Shown: positions 43,285 through 55,996, counted from the stretch's first letter. The stretch is DNA of 64,000 bases from Solanum dulcamara (GCF_947179165.1 NC_077242.1:52213097-52277096), one strand, 5' to 3'. A program made the numbers and translations. Notes: generated by a model not told the origin, from the sequence alone.

Positions 43285-45601
43285 TGTAACATCCCCTAAA
43301 AATGTTATATATGATATTTCAATTGTCGATAAAAATGATACAGCTTCTGTATTTTAGACATAACTTTTCATAAGATAGTCCAAATTAGGTGATTCAAATT
43401 TATGAATAACTACAAGATCATTACCTACAACTTTTATGAAGACCATATTTTAAGTTTCTAAGATTAGGTAGGTCAAATAAATTAATTATTATAAGATAGG
43501 GCGTTGTGATGAAATGAAGTGTTTGTAGAAGAAAAATTATATCTTACTGTAGAATTCTCCAAATCGGTTAATTTTTAAATGATATTAAAGTAGACTTCTA
43601 GAGGAACAATTCATGACCAAATCATAATGAGGAAGTTATCTTGTCCAAACGCAGCTACGAAAAAGGGTATTCCGTTAAAAGAAAGTTCATCTCACCAACC
43701 ATGGAAAGATCTATATACATTTGACATCATTTATGACATCAATAGTCCTCCATTTGATATCACCCATGACATCACAATCTTCCATTAAATTTTCAGATTT
43801 TTTTATAATTATTTTAATTATTGTTAGGTCCCTCTTTCACACCTATAAATACCCATCTTAATTCATCATTTTGTTCATCAAGCTTTCTCAAGCAACTCTT
43901 CTCTCTATACACTTCATTACTCATTCTCAAAATATAGTTTTAGTTCTTAGTAGTGTAAAAATACTATTTTGGTGATTGATATACTCCAGATAGTAAAAAA
44001 AAGCTTCATCAAGGAGAAAAGGCTAGGATTCAAGTGTATTCATTAAGTCCTTCGATTCTAAATAACACTTCGGATTTCAGGTATGTAAGACTTTAATGGG
44101 AGTATTCCTTCCACTCTCATGCCTAAAGTATTTTAATTATATGATAAATTATATATATTTTTTTAAGTTTTTCTCTAAGTTATGTGGGTGTTTATCCATG
44201 GGTTCTTCCACTCATGTAGTCCAAAAATTCTTTCAATTAAGTCTCTTGATTTCAAGTAATATTTTTTATGGGTAATTCTTATTTTTACTTAATAGCATGA
44301 GTCATGGTTAAACTAATGATTATTGGTCTATTTTGATGCAACATTATTTTATATGTATGAATTGATGGTTTGCAAGTAATTTCTCTATTTATCTTTTTAA
44401 AGGTCCTTGGAATTCATGATGGGTTATTTAAAACATGATTTTTAATTAATGAATTTTAAAGTATTTATACATATTTATTTACATACATGTTTGCAAGTTG
44501 AAGTGATTTGAACCCACCTAGTTTTACTATATTTTTCAATGAAGTTTGACTTGAAAGCTTTGACTCTAAATGGACATTTAAGAAAGCAATGTCTATAATA
44601 AAAAGAGAGTCTTACGAATTGAAAGAATGATGAAATGATATGAATGATGGATTATTTATGCAATAAGGATAATTCTTGCAAATTTGAATTACCAAATGTT
44701 TTAATGAGCTATTCTACCGAATATGACATTTGAATTCTCAAGCTATATGTTATGACCATTTTGAAGTATTAAACTATTCCGTGGGGTTGACTTAGCAGAG
44801 AATGGGTCATTGAGGTGAGATTAGGTAAGGAAATCCTAGTAGACCCTTTGTCTCATTAACTATGTGCTAACATAGGAGCCCTTGTAGGCTTAGGCTAATG
44901 GATCCATAAAAGCTCTTAAAGTTAAAGTTAAAGAAATGAATGAAGTTGATGGAGTTCTACCTGGCAAGTAGTCTCTCCGGCCAACATAGAGGGTTATGTT
45001 GGATTCCATGTAATAGCTCGCATGGTCTTAAATGTCGGTTATGGTCATTTTTCCACAAAATAAATGTTTTAAAGGATATCTATATGATTTACTATGCATG
45101 CATTACATTATGTTACATATTACATAAATGTTTTAATATTTCCTCAATATTCATGCATGCTTACATACTTAGTACATTCAAAGTACTAACGCATACTCTT
45201 TTGCCTACATGATATCACCATGTAGGGACCGGTGCTCCTCCTCATTCTCATCCACGTGGCTAGTTGAGATTTTGTTTGAAGACTACTTTTCGTGAGTTCT
45301 CATGTTCCGGAAACAATACTCCTTTATATTTCTAGCTTATGATATATTGAGATCTTTTACTATGGCATTTCTTCTATTATGATTGAGGGTGAGCTAGAGA
45401 CTTGTCTTATCCCGGTTAAATCTAAAAGTTAGAGGTATTGTTTGACATATATAAGTTGAATATTTACTATTATGATTTCCGCTTGTTCATTTATCGTCAT
45501 TACCTATGAAAGGCTAAAAGAATGCTAAGAGGCTTATTTGAGGTACTTTTGGGTTCCATATTCGCCATGTCATGTCTAAACCCTAGGCTTGAGTCATGAC
45601 A
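43285..45601 (+). mobile_element. Solo LTR of the 35525-type family, plus orientation
   Basis: A 2317-bp segment from TGTAACATCCCC to GAGTCATGACA, flanked by TAGAG (43280-43284) and TAGGG (45602-45606), a TSD with one mismatch. Its ends and body match the reverse complement of 35525-37779 (for example CGCAGCTACGAAAAAGGGTA). No internal genes. It is inserted in the first part of the host LTR. Confidence 0.85.
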
Positions 45602-45694
45602 TAGGGTTAGTCCCGCCTAGATTTTTAAGGGATATTTTAGTCTTTTCTAGTATTTTAACATCAAAGTGTGGCCATTTTGGGGACTAAGTGAACC

Positions 45695-45704
45695 CTATAT
45701 AAGG
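45695..45704 (+). promoter_or_regulatory. TATA box of the host 5' LTR
   Basis: CTATATAAGG lies within GAACCCTATATAAGGACCC, followed by CACAAATTCTCTCCTCTCAA. This is a typical core promoter and leader, probably no longer relevant because the element is fragmented. Confidence 0.65.
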
Positions 45705-46882
45705 ACCCTAAGCTATTCTAATCTGTCATTCTAACACTTAGACTCCAAAACACAAATTCTCTCCTCTCAAGTTTCTCAAGGGTTTTAAGCCAAAGTCTAG
45801 GGTTTCATTCAAGGTTCTTAAAGTCTCCAACATCACAACTGTATTAGGGCCCGATTCTCCAAGGTATGTGGGTTTCATTCATGGGTTCTTCCACCCATAG
45901 AGCTCAAGTATTTTCAAAACCTAGCAACTCAAATTTCAGATGATGAATTTCTATGAGTTTTCATATTATGATTTCAAATGTGAAATTTTTTGATTATTTG
46001 AAGTTTATGTATCTATCTTAGTCTATATTGACTCTAAATTTGATGAAAAGGTAGATTCATTAAAGGTGCTATTAAGAAAGCATGAAAGGAGTTTTAAAGT
46101 GTATTGGTGGTTTAACCTAAAGATGCTTTAATTGATGCATTCTATCACTCTCATGCATTCCATCATTGATTTAAATGACTTGAAAGTTGATTAAATAGAA
46201 CCCACCTAGTTAACTATGTTTCAATGAAGTTTGAATTGAAAGACTTGACTCTAAGATGAATGTTTATGAAAGTAATGTGTTTATGATCAAGAGAGTCTTA
46301 TGAAATGAAAGAATGATGAAATGATATGAATGAAGAATTCTTATGCAATAAGGCCAATTTCTACATACTTGAATCACTGAAGGTTGTTATGAGTTGTTCT
46401 ACCAAACGCTGATTTAATGTCTAAAGCTATATGAATGCTTATGTTATTATGATATTTAAATGCTATTCCATGGGATTTGACCTAGCATCGAATGTAGCAT
46501 GTAGATGTGGACTCGACCTAAGGTGTCCTTAAGTAAAGTCCCATGTTGCATTAACTATGTGCCACCATAGGGGCACTTAGGCTAGTGGATCCACAAATAA
46601 CCCTTAAAGTTAAAGTCATAAAATTAAAGTAAAGTTTGATGAAGCTCTACCCGGAAAGTAGTCTCTCCGTGCCAATGAAGGGGGTTATGTTGGATAACAT
46701 TTAATAGATCTTATAGTCTTAAATGTAGGTTATGGTCATCTCCCACAAAGGATCATTTTCAATGTTATTTACTTAATTGATTATGCATGTATTGTACTAT
46801 GCTTCATACTATATTATTGCCCAAATATTCTTCAACGCTTTTGCATACCTACATACTTAGTACATTCAAAGTACTAATGCAT

Positions 46883-49031
46883 TGTAACAACCCCTAAAAT
46901 ATTGTATGTCGGTATTTCAATTCTTGATGAAAATAATACAGCCTCTGTATTTTGGGTATAACTCTTCATAGGTTGGTCCAACTTAAGTGATTCAAATTTC
47001 TGGGTAATCACAACATCCTTACCTACAACTTTCATGAAGAACATAACTTCAAATTCAGAGTATAAGTAGGTCAAATAAATTAATCTTTGCAAGATATAGT
47101 GCTGTGATGGAATTGAGTGTTGATAGAAGAAAATTCATATCTCACTGTAGGTTGCTCCAAATTGGTTGATTCTTGAACGATATGAAACTAGACTTCCATA
47201 TCTACAATTCTTATGAAGACACCAAATCCTAATAAGGAATTTATCTTATTCAAACGCAGCTTCGAAAACGAGTATTCTGTTAAAAAGAACTCATCTTACC
47301 TACCATGGAAACATCTAGATGCATTTGACATCATGCATGACATAAATTGTCCTCCATTTAACATCATCCATGACATCAATATATTCCATTAAATTTTCAA
47401 ATTTTTCTTTATAATTATTTTATTTATTGTTAGGTCCCTCTTTCCCACCTATAAATACCCACCTTATTTCCTCATTTTATTCATCAAGCTTTCTTAAGCA
47501 TTTCTTCTCTCTATATACTTCTTCTCAAATATAGTTTTAGTTTTAGTAGTATAAAAATACTACTCCGATTATTCTTATACTCTGGGTAGTACACAAAACG
47601 CTCCGGCGAGAAGAAAAGGCTAGGGATCCAAGAGTATTCCAATTTGGAGTAAACCTTCGGATTTAAGGTATGTAAGGCTTTCATAGCATCGGATTGAGTT
47701 CGTCCATGCGCCCAATATTTAAATTCATTATAATTGAGTTATAGTTGAGTTTTATCCAAATCTTGAATTCTAAATGAATTAATTCTTCTTCTATTGAGTT
47801 AGATATATTTATGCATTAATATTATTATTATTGTTATCTCTCATATTATTGGAATTATTGTTAATGGCTACTTTCCCATGAATCCTAATTGATTTGATGT
47901 TCATAAATATTTTTACACATGTTTTGAGTAAAGATGTTGGCTTTTTATTATTTTTATTGATAAAAAGAGAGTTATATGAATTAATACTATATATGTATTT
48001 TATTGAGTTTTGAAAGAGCAAAAGAGTTGAATTTGAATGAATTTGAGAAAATGATATTTTGAGCAAGATGTTTTGATGAGATGAAAATGATATTTTTGGA
48101 AGTATAATGATTGATGAACATGAAATGAGATGAGTTTGATGATTTAAATTAAAGTCCAATGAGACTAGATGATGAGTTTAATATGAGCACATATTTTGGG
48201 AGTAGTATTGAGCACCGAGTTGGGTAAGAGTTTAATTTACTCAAATCCCAGAACTACGTAGCCAGCGTAGGATGGAGGCTATGCCTCTTAAGTCCCAAAA
48301 GGAGGACTTTGATGAATGGATCCAAGATGGTGATGTCCTTTACCCTAACAAGGTATTGGATGGATGTGGCAACAACATCGCTTCGTTGTATCATCGCTAG
48401 CTCATAAGTGATGGTTGTCGGTTAGAGAAACTCCCAACTGAGTAAGCATTGTTTATTACTATTATTTTTATATTTTAAACTTGCATTACATATTGATGTT
48501 GAGATAATGTTGAGTTTTGAGCTGAGTTTTCTCGAGAGGAGTTTATTGATATCTGTCCTTACCTTCCTGCCATTTTACATACTCGTACATTCCACGTACT
48601 GACGTCATTCGACCTGCATCATTTTATGATGCAGATACAGGTGTTAGAGATCCTCAACAGGCGCATCGTTGAAGATCATTTCTTTTCAGCTATTTGGTGA
48701 GTCCTTCTTGTATTCGAAGGAACTCCTTATCCTTTTATTATTGTTGAGTGTGATGTTTCTTTTGAGGTAGCCATGGACATGTCATTGGCACCATCTAAGA
48801 GTATTAGAGGCTTCATAGACAGAGTTTGATGATGTAATCGGAGTAGTTTTCCTTAGAAACTACTTCTTCTAAGAATTATCTATTTTTCCTTTGATTATGA
48901 CAAGCCCACATTAGTATTATTAAGTCTTCCGCTGATGAACAAATGAGTAATGAGACCAAGTGGTTCTCTCGGAAGCCAGAGATGGTTTCTGAGTGCCGGC
49001 CACGCCTAGGGTATCCTCTCGGGGCGTGACA
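46883..49031 (+). mobile_element. Solo LTR of the intact chromovirus family
   Basis: A 2149-bp segment from TGTAACAACCCC to CGGGGCGTGACA with a perfect TSD TGCAT (46878-46882 and 49032-49036). It is the reverse-complement equivalent of the 2155-bp LTRs at 11754 and 18984, with scattered substitutions and small indels, so it comes from an earlier insertion of the same family. The antisense low-complexity ORF of the LTR is also present (48159-47809). Confidence 0.95.
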
Positions 49032-49499
49032 TGCATACTCTTTTGCCTACATGATATCACCATATAGGGACCGGCATTGCTCCATATTCACCTCCACATT
49101 GCTAGTTGATCATTGAAGGCTACTACTTTTGTGAGTTTTCATGTTTCGAGAATAATACCCCTATTTCCTTATAGCTTATGATTTTGTATAAATGCTTGGA
49201 TTTCCTTTCTACTACCTGTTCTTTTATTATGAGGGTGAGCTAGGGACATGTTTTTGCCCCTTCCAAGTCTAAGATGTAGAAGTTATTATTGGACATAGAT
49301 GTATGGTATTTTGAAGTATATAACAAATCTATTTCTAAGATGCTCTCCCCTAGTCTTGTTCCCCTCTCTATTTTCTGCTTATTGTCAAATATATCTATCT
49401 ATGAAAAGCTATATGCATCCTAAGAGGCTTGGGCGAGGTCCTCTAGGTCTCTCATTCGTCGTGTCACGTCTTGGCCCTAGATTTGGGTTGTGACAAAAT

Positions 49500-49511
49500 T
49501 GGTATCAGATC
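49500..49511 (+). promoter_or_regulatory. Primer-binding site of the host element
   Basis: TGGTATCAGATC begins four bases after the 5' LTR end. It matches the common initiator-Met tRNA primer site TGGTATCAGAGC except at one base. Confidence 0.85.
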
Positions 49512-49564
49512 TTGAGGTTTTGAATGGTCCTCGGAGTCCAACATACCATGTCGAATAGTGTCTT

Positions 49565-52205
49565 TGTAACAACCCAAAAAGTCATTTTTTAGCAAATACC
49601 TAAATTTTTAATTTAGAGTATTTTGATAGTAAGGATATATTTTATGTTTGCACTTCTTGAATGTGAACTTGATGACATTTAAACTTGTTGGAAGTGTTAT
49701 GGTGTAGTTATATAAACTACTCCTACTATGATTATCTTTTCAATTTATTAAATAGACTAGATATTTATAAAAGTGGGGAAACTTCCTTTTTGTTATCATT
49801 TATTTTCTCATTTCTTTAAGTTTCTATCCTTTCCACCTTATCCTCTCCACCAACCCTCCAATTTCATTTTTTCTTCAAGAAATACAGAAACCAAAACCTC
49901 CCTTCTCTCACATATTCATCCACCAAATCGATCATCAAGACTTTTCTTGGTTGATCCCCAAACAAACTCCACACGATTGAGGTAAACTATAAACCCATTT
50001 TTGGAATTGACTGTTGTTAGTGTTTTTAGCATAATCTCTTATATAAAGCTTTGTTTTAAGTGATTCAAGATTTTCTAGAAAGATATTTCATATTTTTACA
50101 ACTTTCGTTCAGCTCTCAAAACTCAACTCTTCATGTATTTACTTGAAACTGGGCGAGGAAGTACATGGCAAGTGCTGCCCAGAATTCTGTTTATGCAAAC
50201 TCTACTTGTACTGCTGTTAGTGTTTTGATGATATCATTTTGTAAAAAATGAATTTTGAGTTGATTTCTGTTGGGTTGGAAACTAAAGACATAGATCTACA
50301 AGTTTGGTGAAGGGTATAAAGTCCATTTTTTCCGTTTTTAGTTCCCAAACTTAGATACAACTGGACAAGTATGTCTGTCCAGATTTTTGATTTTCAAAAT
50401 TTATCATGTGTACCTGTTAGTATTTTGGGGGTATCTTTTTGTATAAAATTCTTTTTGAGTTGATTTCTGTTGGTTTGGAAACTAAAGACATATATCTACA
50501 AGTTTGGTGAAGGGTATAAAGTCCAGTTTTGCCATTTTTAGTTTCCAAACTTAGATACAACTGGACAAGTATGCCTGTCCAGATTCTTGATTTACAAAAT
50601 CTGTCATGTGTACCTGTTAGTGTTTTGAGGATATCTTTTCGTACAAAATGAATTTTGAGTTGATTCTTTTTGGGTTGCAAACTTAAGACATATATCTAAA
50701 AGTTTCATGAAGGGGATAAAATCCAGTTTTGTAGTTTGGAGTTTCGCAATTTAGATTCAAGCTGCGATACTTGACTTTCCAAATTTTCTGTTTTGGTAAC
50801 ATAATTCGGGTTGAAACATTCTAGGCTTAATTGCAATAATAAATCTTGTTTTATGTAAATATTATGGATATTCTCGAAATTTAAATAAGATATTTAATGG
50901 TATTTTTAAGGTTGTTTATATCGTGTGCAAGTTGAAGAACTTGAGACATTTGATGGCCTACGGTTTGAACTTTTGAAGTCGTGTGGGACTGTTGAATTGT
51001 TGTATGCTAAAAGGGCTGAGGTTTGTGTATAAACTCTTGTTACCTGCTAATATATTGAAAGCCTATCTTGGTATATTTGTTATCTTCTTAAAATATGTCT
51101 TGTCATGTTGGTATTTTTGGAAATTGCAAGACACTTGTTTAACTCGCCCACTTGTACGGATTGTTTGATCACTTGACATTCTTGTGGACTTTGTCCTTCT
51201 TGTGGCTGTGACTTTGTCACCATTGGCATGCCTCTTGTTTCGGACCCTTTGCCATCTTGATTATGGATTTTTAATTCGTCTTAAGTATGGAAGTTGTCCA
51301 TTTTAAGTACGAATTAGAAAGCCATTTTTAATATGGTTCTTGGTTCTCTTGATTATTGGGTGTTTACTCTTCTTGATACAGGGCTCCGGTCCTTCTTGAG
51401 ACTTGATCATGTTTAGTGTGAAGGCATGACGTACACATTGGGCGAAACTAAATATTAAAGCTTGTTAACGTATTTTCATGAATTATTGACACTTAGTTTT
51501 TTTTTATTCGAACTTGATAGTCATGATATATTTGTTGTCTTGATTTATTTGTTATGTGTACATTTGTGCTGCCATTACTTGAGAAAATAAGTTGAAGAAC
51601 CCAAAGGCTTCAAACTTGTAGTTTTGCACCACTAAGCTTTATGCTTAGCGATAGTTGTTTCTATCGTAGGAAATGTCCGAGAAGATGCTTGAGGTTGGCC
51701 ATTGGAGATGAAGTTTTGGGAGCTTTAAGGGAGATCACATTTGCATATAGGCATCTATATTTTGTAGTATTTTGGGACATGTATACAATTTATGATTTGC
51801 TTGTGTATTTGTATTTATGTACGTATTTCTGAGAGTTGTAACTTAAAGATTGTTGCTTGTTTTGTAAATTTTAGGGTATGTACATTTCTAAGTTTTATGA
51901 AGTACTAAATTACCCTTTGGAGTTAGAATATTTGAATGAAGCATAAATTATCATAATACATGATTGTCTCGGAAGCTAATTTTTTTTTAAAATAAAACTA
52001 TTTTGAGAAGTCGCCCGTCCTAAATTGAAATTTTTATTTGATTCAATTGAGATGGAAAAAATTTAAGTTGGCTAACAACTTACACCTTTCATTTTTTTTG
52101 ATCATATAAATGGGCCTTACGGAAAGTTATATATATTATTTTTTTGTGTCACGAATTTAATATACGTTTTTTTTGTAGTAGCATCCTCCCTGGAGGGTCG
52201 CTACA
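49565..52205 (+). mobile_element. Solo LTR with an internal ~200-bp triplication
   Basis: A 2641-bp segment from TGTAACAACCC to GGGTCGCTACA, flanked by GTCTT (49560-49564) and GTATT (52206-52210), a TSD with one mismatch. It is inserted in the host leader about 50 bp after the primer-binding site. The body differs from the other LTRs here, so it is another gypsy family. Short ORFs on both strands lack motifs. No internal genes. Confidence 0.8.
50214..50790 (+). repeat. 200-bp tandem repeat, three units
   Basis: Units begin at CTGTTAGTGTTTT near 50214, 50414 and 50614, an exact 200-bp period. They share TTTTGAGTTGATTTCTGTTG, AAGTTTGGTGAAGGGTATAA and AACTGGACAAGTATG. The last unit is more divergent and fades near 50790. 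Confidence 0.85.
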
Positions 52206-52352
52206 GTATTGTTCATGGTTGTAAAGCATGCCACAAAAATAAATAGGAGACTATGGAACATTTAGGAAAGTTTTCATTTCTTTCAAATTCATGGTGTGCC
52301 CTATAGTGTCCCAAGACTTCCTCTTACTAATGCATTATTTTGTTTCTTCTAG
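52206..52352 (+). other. Leader of the host element between two solo LTRs
   Basis: About 150 bp of host untranslated leader (GTTCATGGTTGTAAAGCATG and following). It continues from 49564 and resumes at 56002. No ORF of note. Confidence 0.65.
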
Positions 52353-52924
52353 ATCAATGTTACACCCCGTACTTTTGTACCTTGTAACGCGTTCTTAAGT
52401 CTCCTGAAAGGCTCTTAAGTTTTTTGGAAGGATCGTAAGCCTCTTAAGTTTCTTAAGGTTTCCTAAAGCTTCTTAAGACCTCGTAAGAACTATTAAGCTT
52501 CTTAAGAGTTACCATGTGACCCGAATAACCTATAACACTATGAAACAACTCTAAGGAAAGGAGAATGCAATACCCCATAGTAGAGAAGATTGAAAATAGA
52601 GTTAGAAGAATCTGAAAGAAGTTGGAGACCAAACAATGAGTCGTAGGACTCGACTTATTTACGTAAGCTTCTAATTTGGAAATCTTACATACTTAAGCTA
52701 TTGGATTACATACCAAGCTTATGTATCAAGGATTACATAGGTTTGTAAAAGAAGATGAGATTATGAATCAACGAGGGGGAAAAGAAAGTGCCACATGGAA
52801 GTATGAGAGAGTGTCACATAGAAGCAGCTGGGAGTGCCACGTGTCAGTAGCTGGAGAAAAAGGGGTAGGCCCCATATTCCACGGGCAGCCCGTGATTGGT
52901 GGAAGGGATGTGTTGGCCCAATGA

Positions 52925-52996
52925 GGGCTTGACACGTGTCACCACTTAGGGCTTGACATGTGTCACCACTTAGGGATTGACACATGTCACCCCCCT
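52925..52996 (+). promoter_or_regulatory. 24-bp G-box repeat cluster upstream of a TATA-like tract
   Basis: Three 24-bp units start at 52925, 52949 and 52973, each GGG(C/A)TTGACAYRTGTCACC-like. The first contains the palindrome GACACGTGTC with a CACGTG G-box core. Another CCACGTGTC lies near 52840. An (AT)n tract starting at 53005 may serve as TATA. CACGTGTC is the core of ABA- and light-responsive elements; responsiveness is an inference. Confidence 0.6.
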
Positions 52997-53001
52997 AAGG
53001 T

Positions 53002-53004
<3 letters not shown>

Positions 53005-53036
<32 letters not shown>
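53005..53036 (+). repeat. (AT)n dinucleotide tract
   Basis: About 16 AT repeats follow GGTGGC and precede a GTTTGATGAC leader-like sequence. It may double as the TATA region of the LTR. Confidence 0.9.
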
Positions 53037-53039
<3 letters not shown>

Positions 53040-54849
53040 TGATGACTTTAATTCATCCTTATCCTTTAAGCTTCATCTTTATCAAAAAAAGATTCAAGAA
53101 AAGAAGATAAGAGAAAACCTAAAGCTAGAGAGAGAGCTCTATGGTTTTGGGAAAAAAAAGGTGAGTTCTTCAATTTCGCATCGTGAATTAATTATATAGG
53201 GTGTACCACAATGTTATAAAGGTGTTATTAATGAAAATTTATGGTTTGGAGCAGCCCAAAATATTAGCAAATAGCCACGAAATTTTAGGCATGCTAAAGG
53301 AACTTTTGAGGCAAGTTTCGACGAGTTTGACGAGTTTCAGGAAAGGTAAGGGCTTCCCTTTCAAATTTGAGTTTATGATGTTGCTATGAGGTATATTACA
53401 TGTATGAAATAAGGTTGGAAGTGGAAAAATTGCATAAGGATGCTTGATGTTAGAAACAAATTAAATTGAAGTGGTTATAGCTAAATCGAAGTCCAGTAGT
53501 GGGTTATCATTGTGGTGCTGCAGGTGCAGCTGGTTGGGTTGTGTGTTGTAGGGATTTAAATTGTTTAAAAAAAGGGTGTGGGTGCTGCTGGTTTCAGACA
53601 CATGACTCTCCATTTGGTATGGTTAAAGATTTTGTGAAATAAAGTTTAAAAAACTCTATTTTCGTATCGTAGTTTGGAGCTAGTTGTTTGGAGCTTGTAT
53701 TGTGTAAGGTTGAAGTGATTTACTTATAAATATGCTGCTGGTTTTAGTTGGTGGTATGGTTATTGATATTGTGGCCGAGTTGAAATCTCGGAGATGTTGA
53801 TGTTATAGGGGAGATGCTGCCCAATTTTCGGTAGATTCGGAACTAGTAACAAACTAGTCGAGGGTAATGGAAAAAGAAATAACTCCTATGAGTACTTGGG
53901 TGTAGAGTTGGAAATTGGAAAGTGAAAGGTCATTAATCTTAGTATTACTTTAATGTTAAATAGGTTCAAGAGACAACGAGGCGAACGTGTAAGAGTAATC
54001 CGTAAGAGGTATGTGAAGCTTACCCTTTATTTTCTTTTGGCATGTCTTAACCTTAAGTGATTGATATACGAAATGTGGGGATAATTCCATTCATAGAACC
54101 CCAAGTATGACTCATAAGTCTTATTCACTTTTCGATGGTAGAATTCCTATACTAGTTGAGTTATTGCCTCTTAAGGCTTCTATATGATGGAGAGTAGTAT
54201 GTGAAGTTATCTCCTTTCTCTTGGCATGTTTTGACATAAGTAAGCAGAGCTACCTTCTTTCCTCTTGATATGTCTTTGACATAAGTGTGGTGCTATGATG
54301 GTAAGGTAATGCAATAATAAGGTTATGATACTGAGCCCATGACAGGCCGGGTACGATATATGTAAATGATGACTCCTTGAGGAAAAATAGAGACTAGGTA
54401 AAGCTTATTCTTTCTCTTCCTTTGGCATGTCCTAATTGTAAGTAAAATATGATACGAGCTCTAGGGTAACTCCACATTTAAGTCCTAAATGTAATCCATA
54501 TCTTTTATTCACTTCTGAATGTCAAACTCTTGTAGTAAGTTGAACTACTTTCCTTAAACTCCATAGGTTGAGAAGTACTGGATGCATAAGCTCCTAGTCC
54601 TAAGGACTATGTGATGACAGGTATCCCTAAATCTATGAACTGTTAGTATTACTTTAGTATATGTCTAGGGTCCCCGAGATCCTAAGTGATATAGGCCTCA
54701 ATGGCATTTAGAAGGCACTCGAGATGGTTACACTACTATTCTGGTCCTCGGACGATAGCTTAATCTTCTTACATTGTCAAGTCTTTGATAATGATTTAGA
54801 TTGTATATGGTTACTCAGTACTTGATTCGTATATACTGTAAAACATCTG

Positions 54850-55156
54850 ACACCGAGTCCCATAAAGGGCCGGGTATGGTATATGATGATTATGACACCA
54901 AGTCCTATAAAGAGCCGGGTACAGTATATGATGATTATGACATCGAGTCCCATAAAGGGCCGGGTATGGTATATGATGATTATGATATCGAGATCCATAA
55001 AGGGTCGAGTACGGTATATGATAATTATGACACCGAGTCCCATAAAGGGCCGAGTACGATATATGATGATATGATGACACCGAGTCCCATAAAGGGCCGG
55101 GTACGGTATATGATGATATGATAACACCGAGTCCCATAAAGGGCCTGGTACGGTAT
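54850..55156 (+). repeat. ~46-bp tandem array, seven units
   Basis: Units begin CACCGAGTCCCATAAAGGGC and continue CGGGTACGGTATATGATGAT, with starts near 54851, 54896, 54940, 54985, 55032, 55079 and 55127. All frames are open through the array, explaining the overlapping repeat ORFs on both strands; none is a gene. Confidence 0.9.
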
Positions 55157-55350
55157 ATGATATGTGGATCGGACCAAATGTTCCTCGGCATTACTATATG
55201 ATACGTGGATCAAGCCAAATATTCCTCGACATTACTATGTGATATTTGGATCGGACCGAATGTTCCTCGACATTATTATATGATATGCGGATTAGGCCGT
55301 ATGTTCCTCGGCATGTACTTACTATATACATGGATCAGGCTGTATGTTCC
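55157..55350 (+). repeat. ~56-bp tandem array, about four units
   Basis: Units read GGATCGGACCAAATGTTCCT then CGGCATTACTATATGATA, with decreasing identity to the right. They follow the 46-bp array without a gap. A single 46-bp-like unit recurs at about 55400, so the two arrays may once have been interleaved. Confidence 0.8.
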
Positions 55351-55996
55351 ACAATGCTAATAATATGTATGTGCTTATGATGACAGAATAATGTAGATGG
55401 TACACCGAGTCCCTTAATGGGCCGGGCACAATATGTGATAGTAATATGTATGACTTTCTTTTATACGATGCGAGTACGGTAAATGGTTAAATATTATACT
55501 TGGACCTTGCATCCCTACGCCAACTTTAATCTCCTTATGATGTCTATGATTTACATACTTAGTACATATGTCATACTAACCCCTTTTTCTCCAGGGGCTG
55601 CATTCATGCCCGCAGGTATAGATACACACTTTGGGGATCTGTCAGCGTAGGAGTTCCACTCAGTAGTTCAGAAGTGCTCCATTGTGCCGGAGCCTAGTTT
55701 TGGTATTAACCTTCAATGTATATATTTATTTGTTCATGGGTATGGCGGGGGCTCTGTCCCGCCTTATGTTACTGTTCTTACTCTTAGAGGTTTGTGGACA
55801 TATATTGAGTTGTATATGGGTTGTATATGCATGTATGTACAGTGGTGCCTATGATAAGCCTCTCCGGCTTATATGTTATTTTGTCTGTTGATGTGCTCCA
55901 ACTTAAACAGGGGACAGATTTACTTACAGATAGTAGAGATATACGCGAGTGCCCATTTCGGGCACCCATCATGGCCTACGAGGTTGGGTCATGACA

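Larger units (their letters stand above)
43140..49495 (+). repeat. 5' LTR of the host element, split by two solo LTRs
   Basis: The LTR proper consists of 43140-43284, 45602-46882 and 49032-49495, about 1.9 kb in total, ending GATTTGGGTTGTGACA. The first segment has repeated CTACGACTCATAG-like palindromic motifs. The middle segment has a TATA box followed by a CT-rich leader. The last resembles the R-U5 portion of related LTRs (CCTACATGATATCACCATAT). The 5' end is truncated relative to the 3' LTR start at 61747. Confidence 0.75.
52358..55996 (+). mobile_element. 3.6-kb solo LTR with tandem arrays and G-box repeats
   Basis: A 3639-bp segment from TGTTACACCCCG to GTTGGGTCATGACA with a perfect TSD ATCAA (52353-52357 and 55997-56001). 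It lies at the leader-gag boundary of the host element. Its head has six CTTAAG hexamers within about 110 bp (52394-52506), then a G-box repeat cluster, an (AT)n TATA-like tract and, further on, two tandem arrays (46-bp and ~56-bp units). No retrotransposon gene is inside, so I treat it as a solo LTR. A 3.6-kb LTR is long but within the gypsy range. Confidence 0.85.

Noticed and set aside
54777..55213. Overlapping ORFs of 60-126 codons on both strands
   Set aside because: They result from the 46-bp tandem array, whose unit lacks stops in several frames; no protein motif and no start context.
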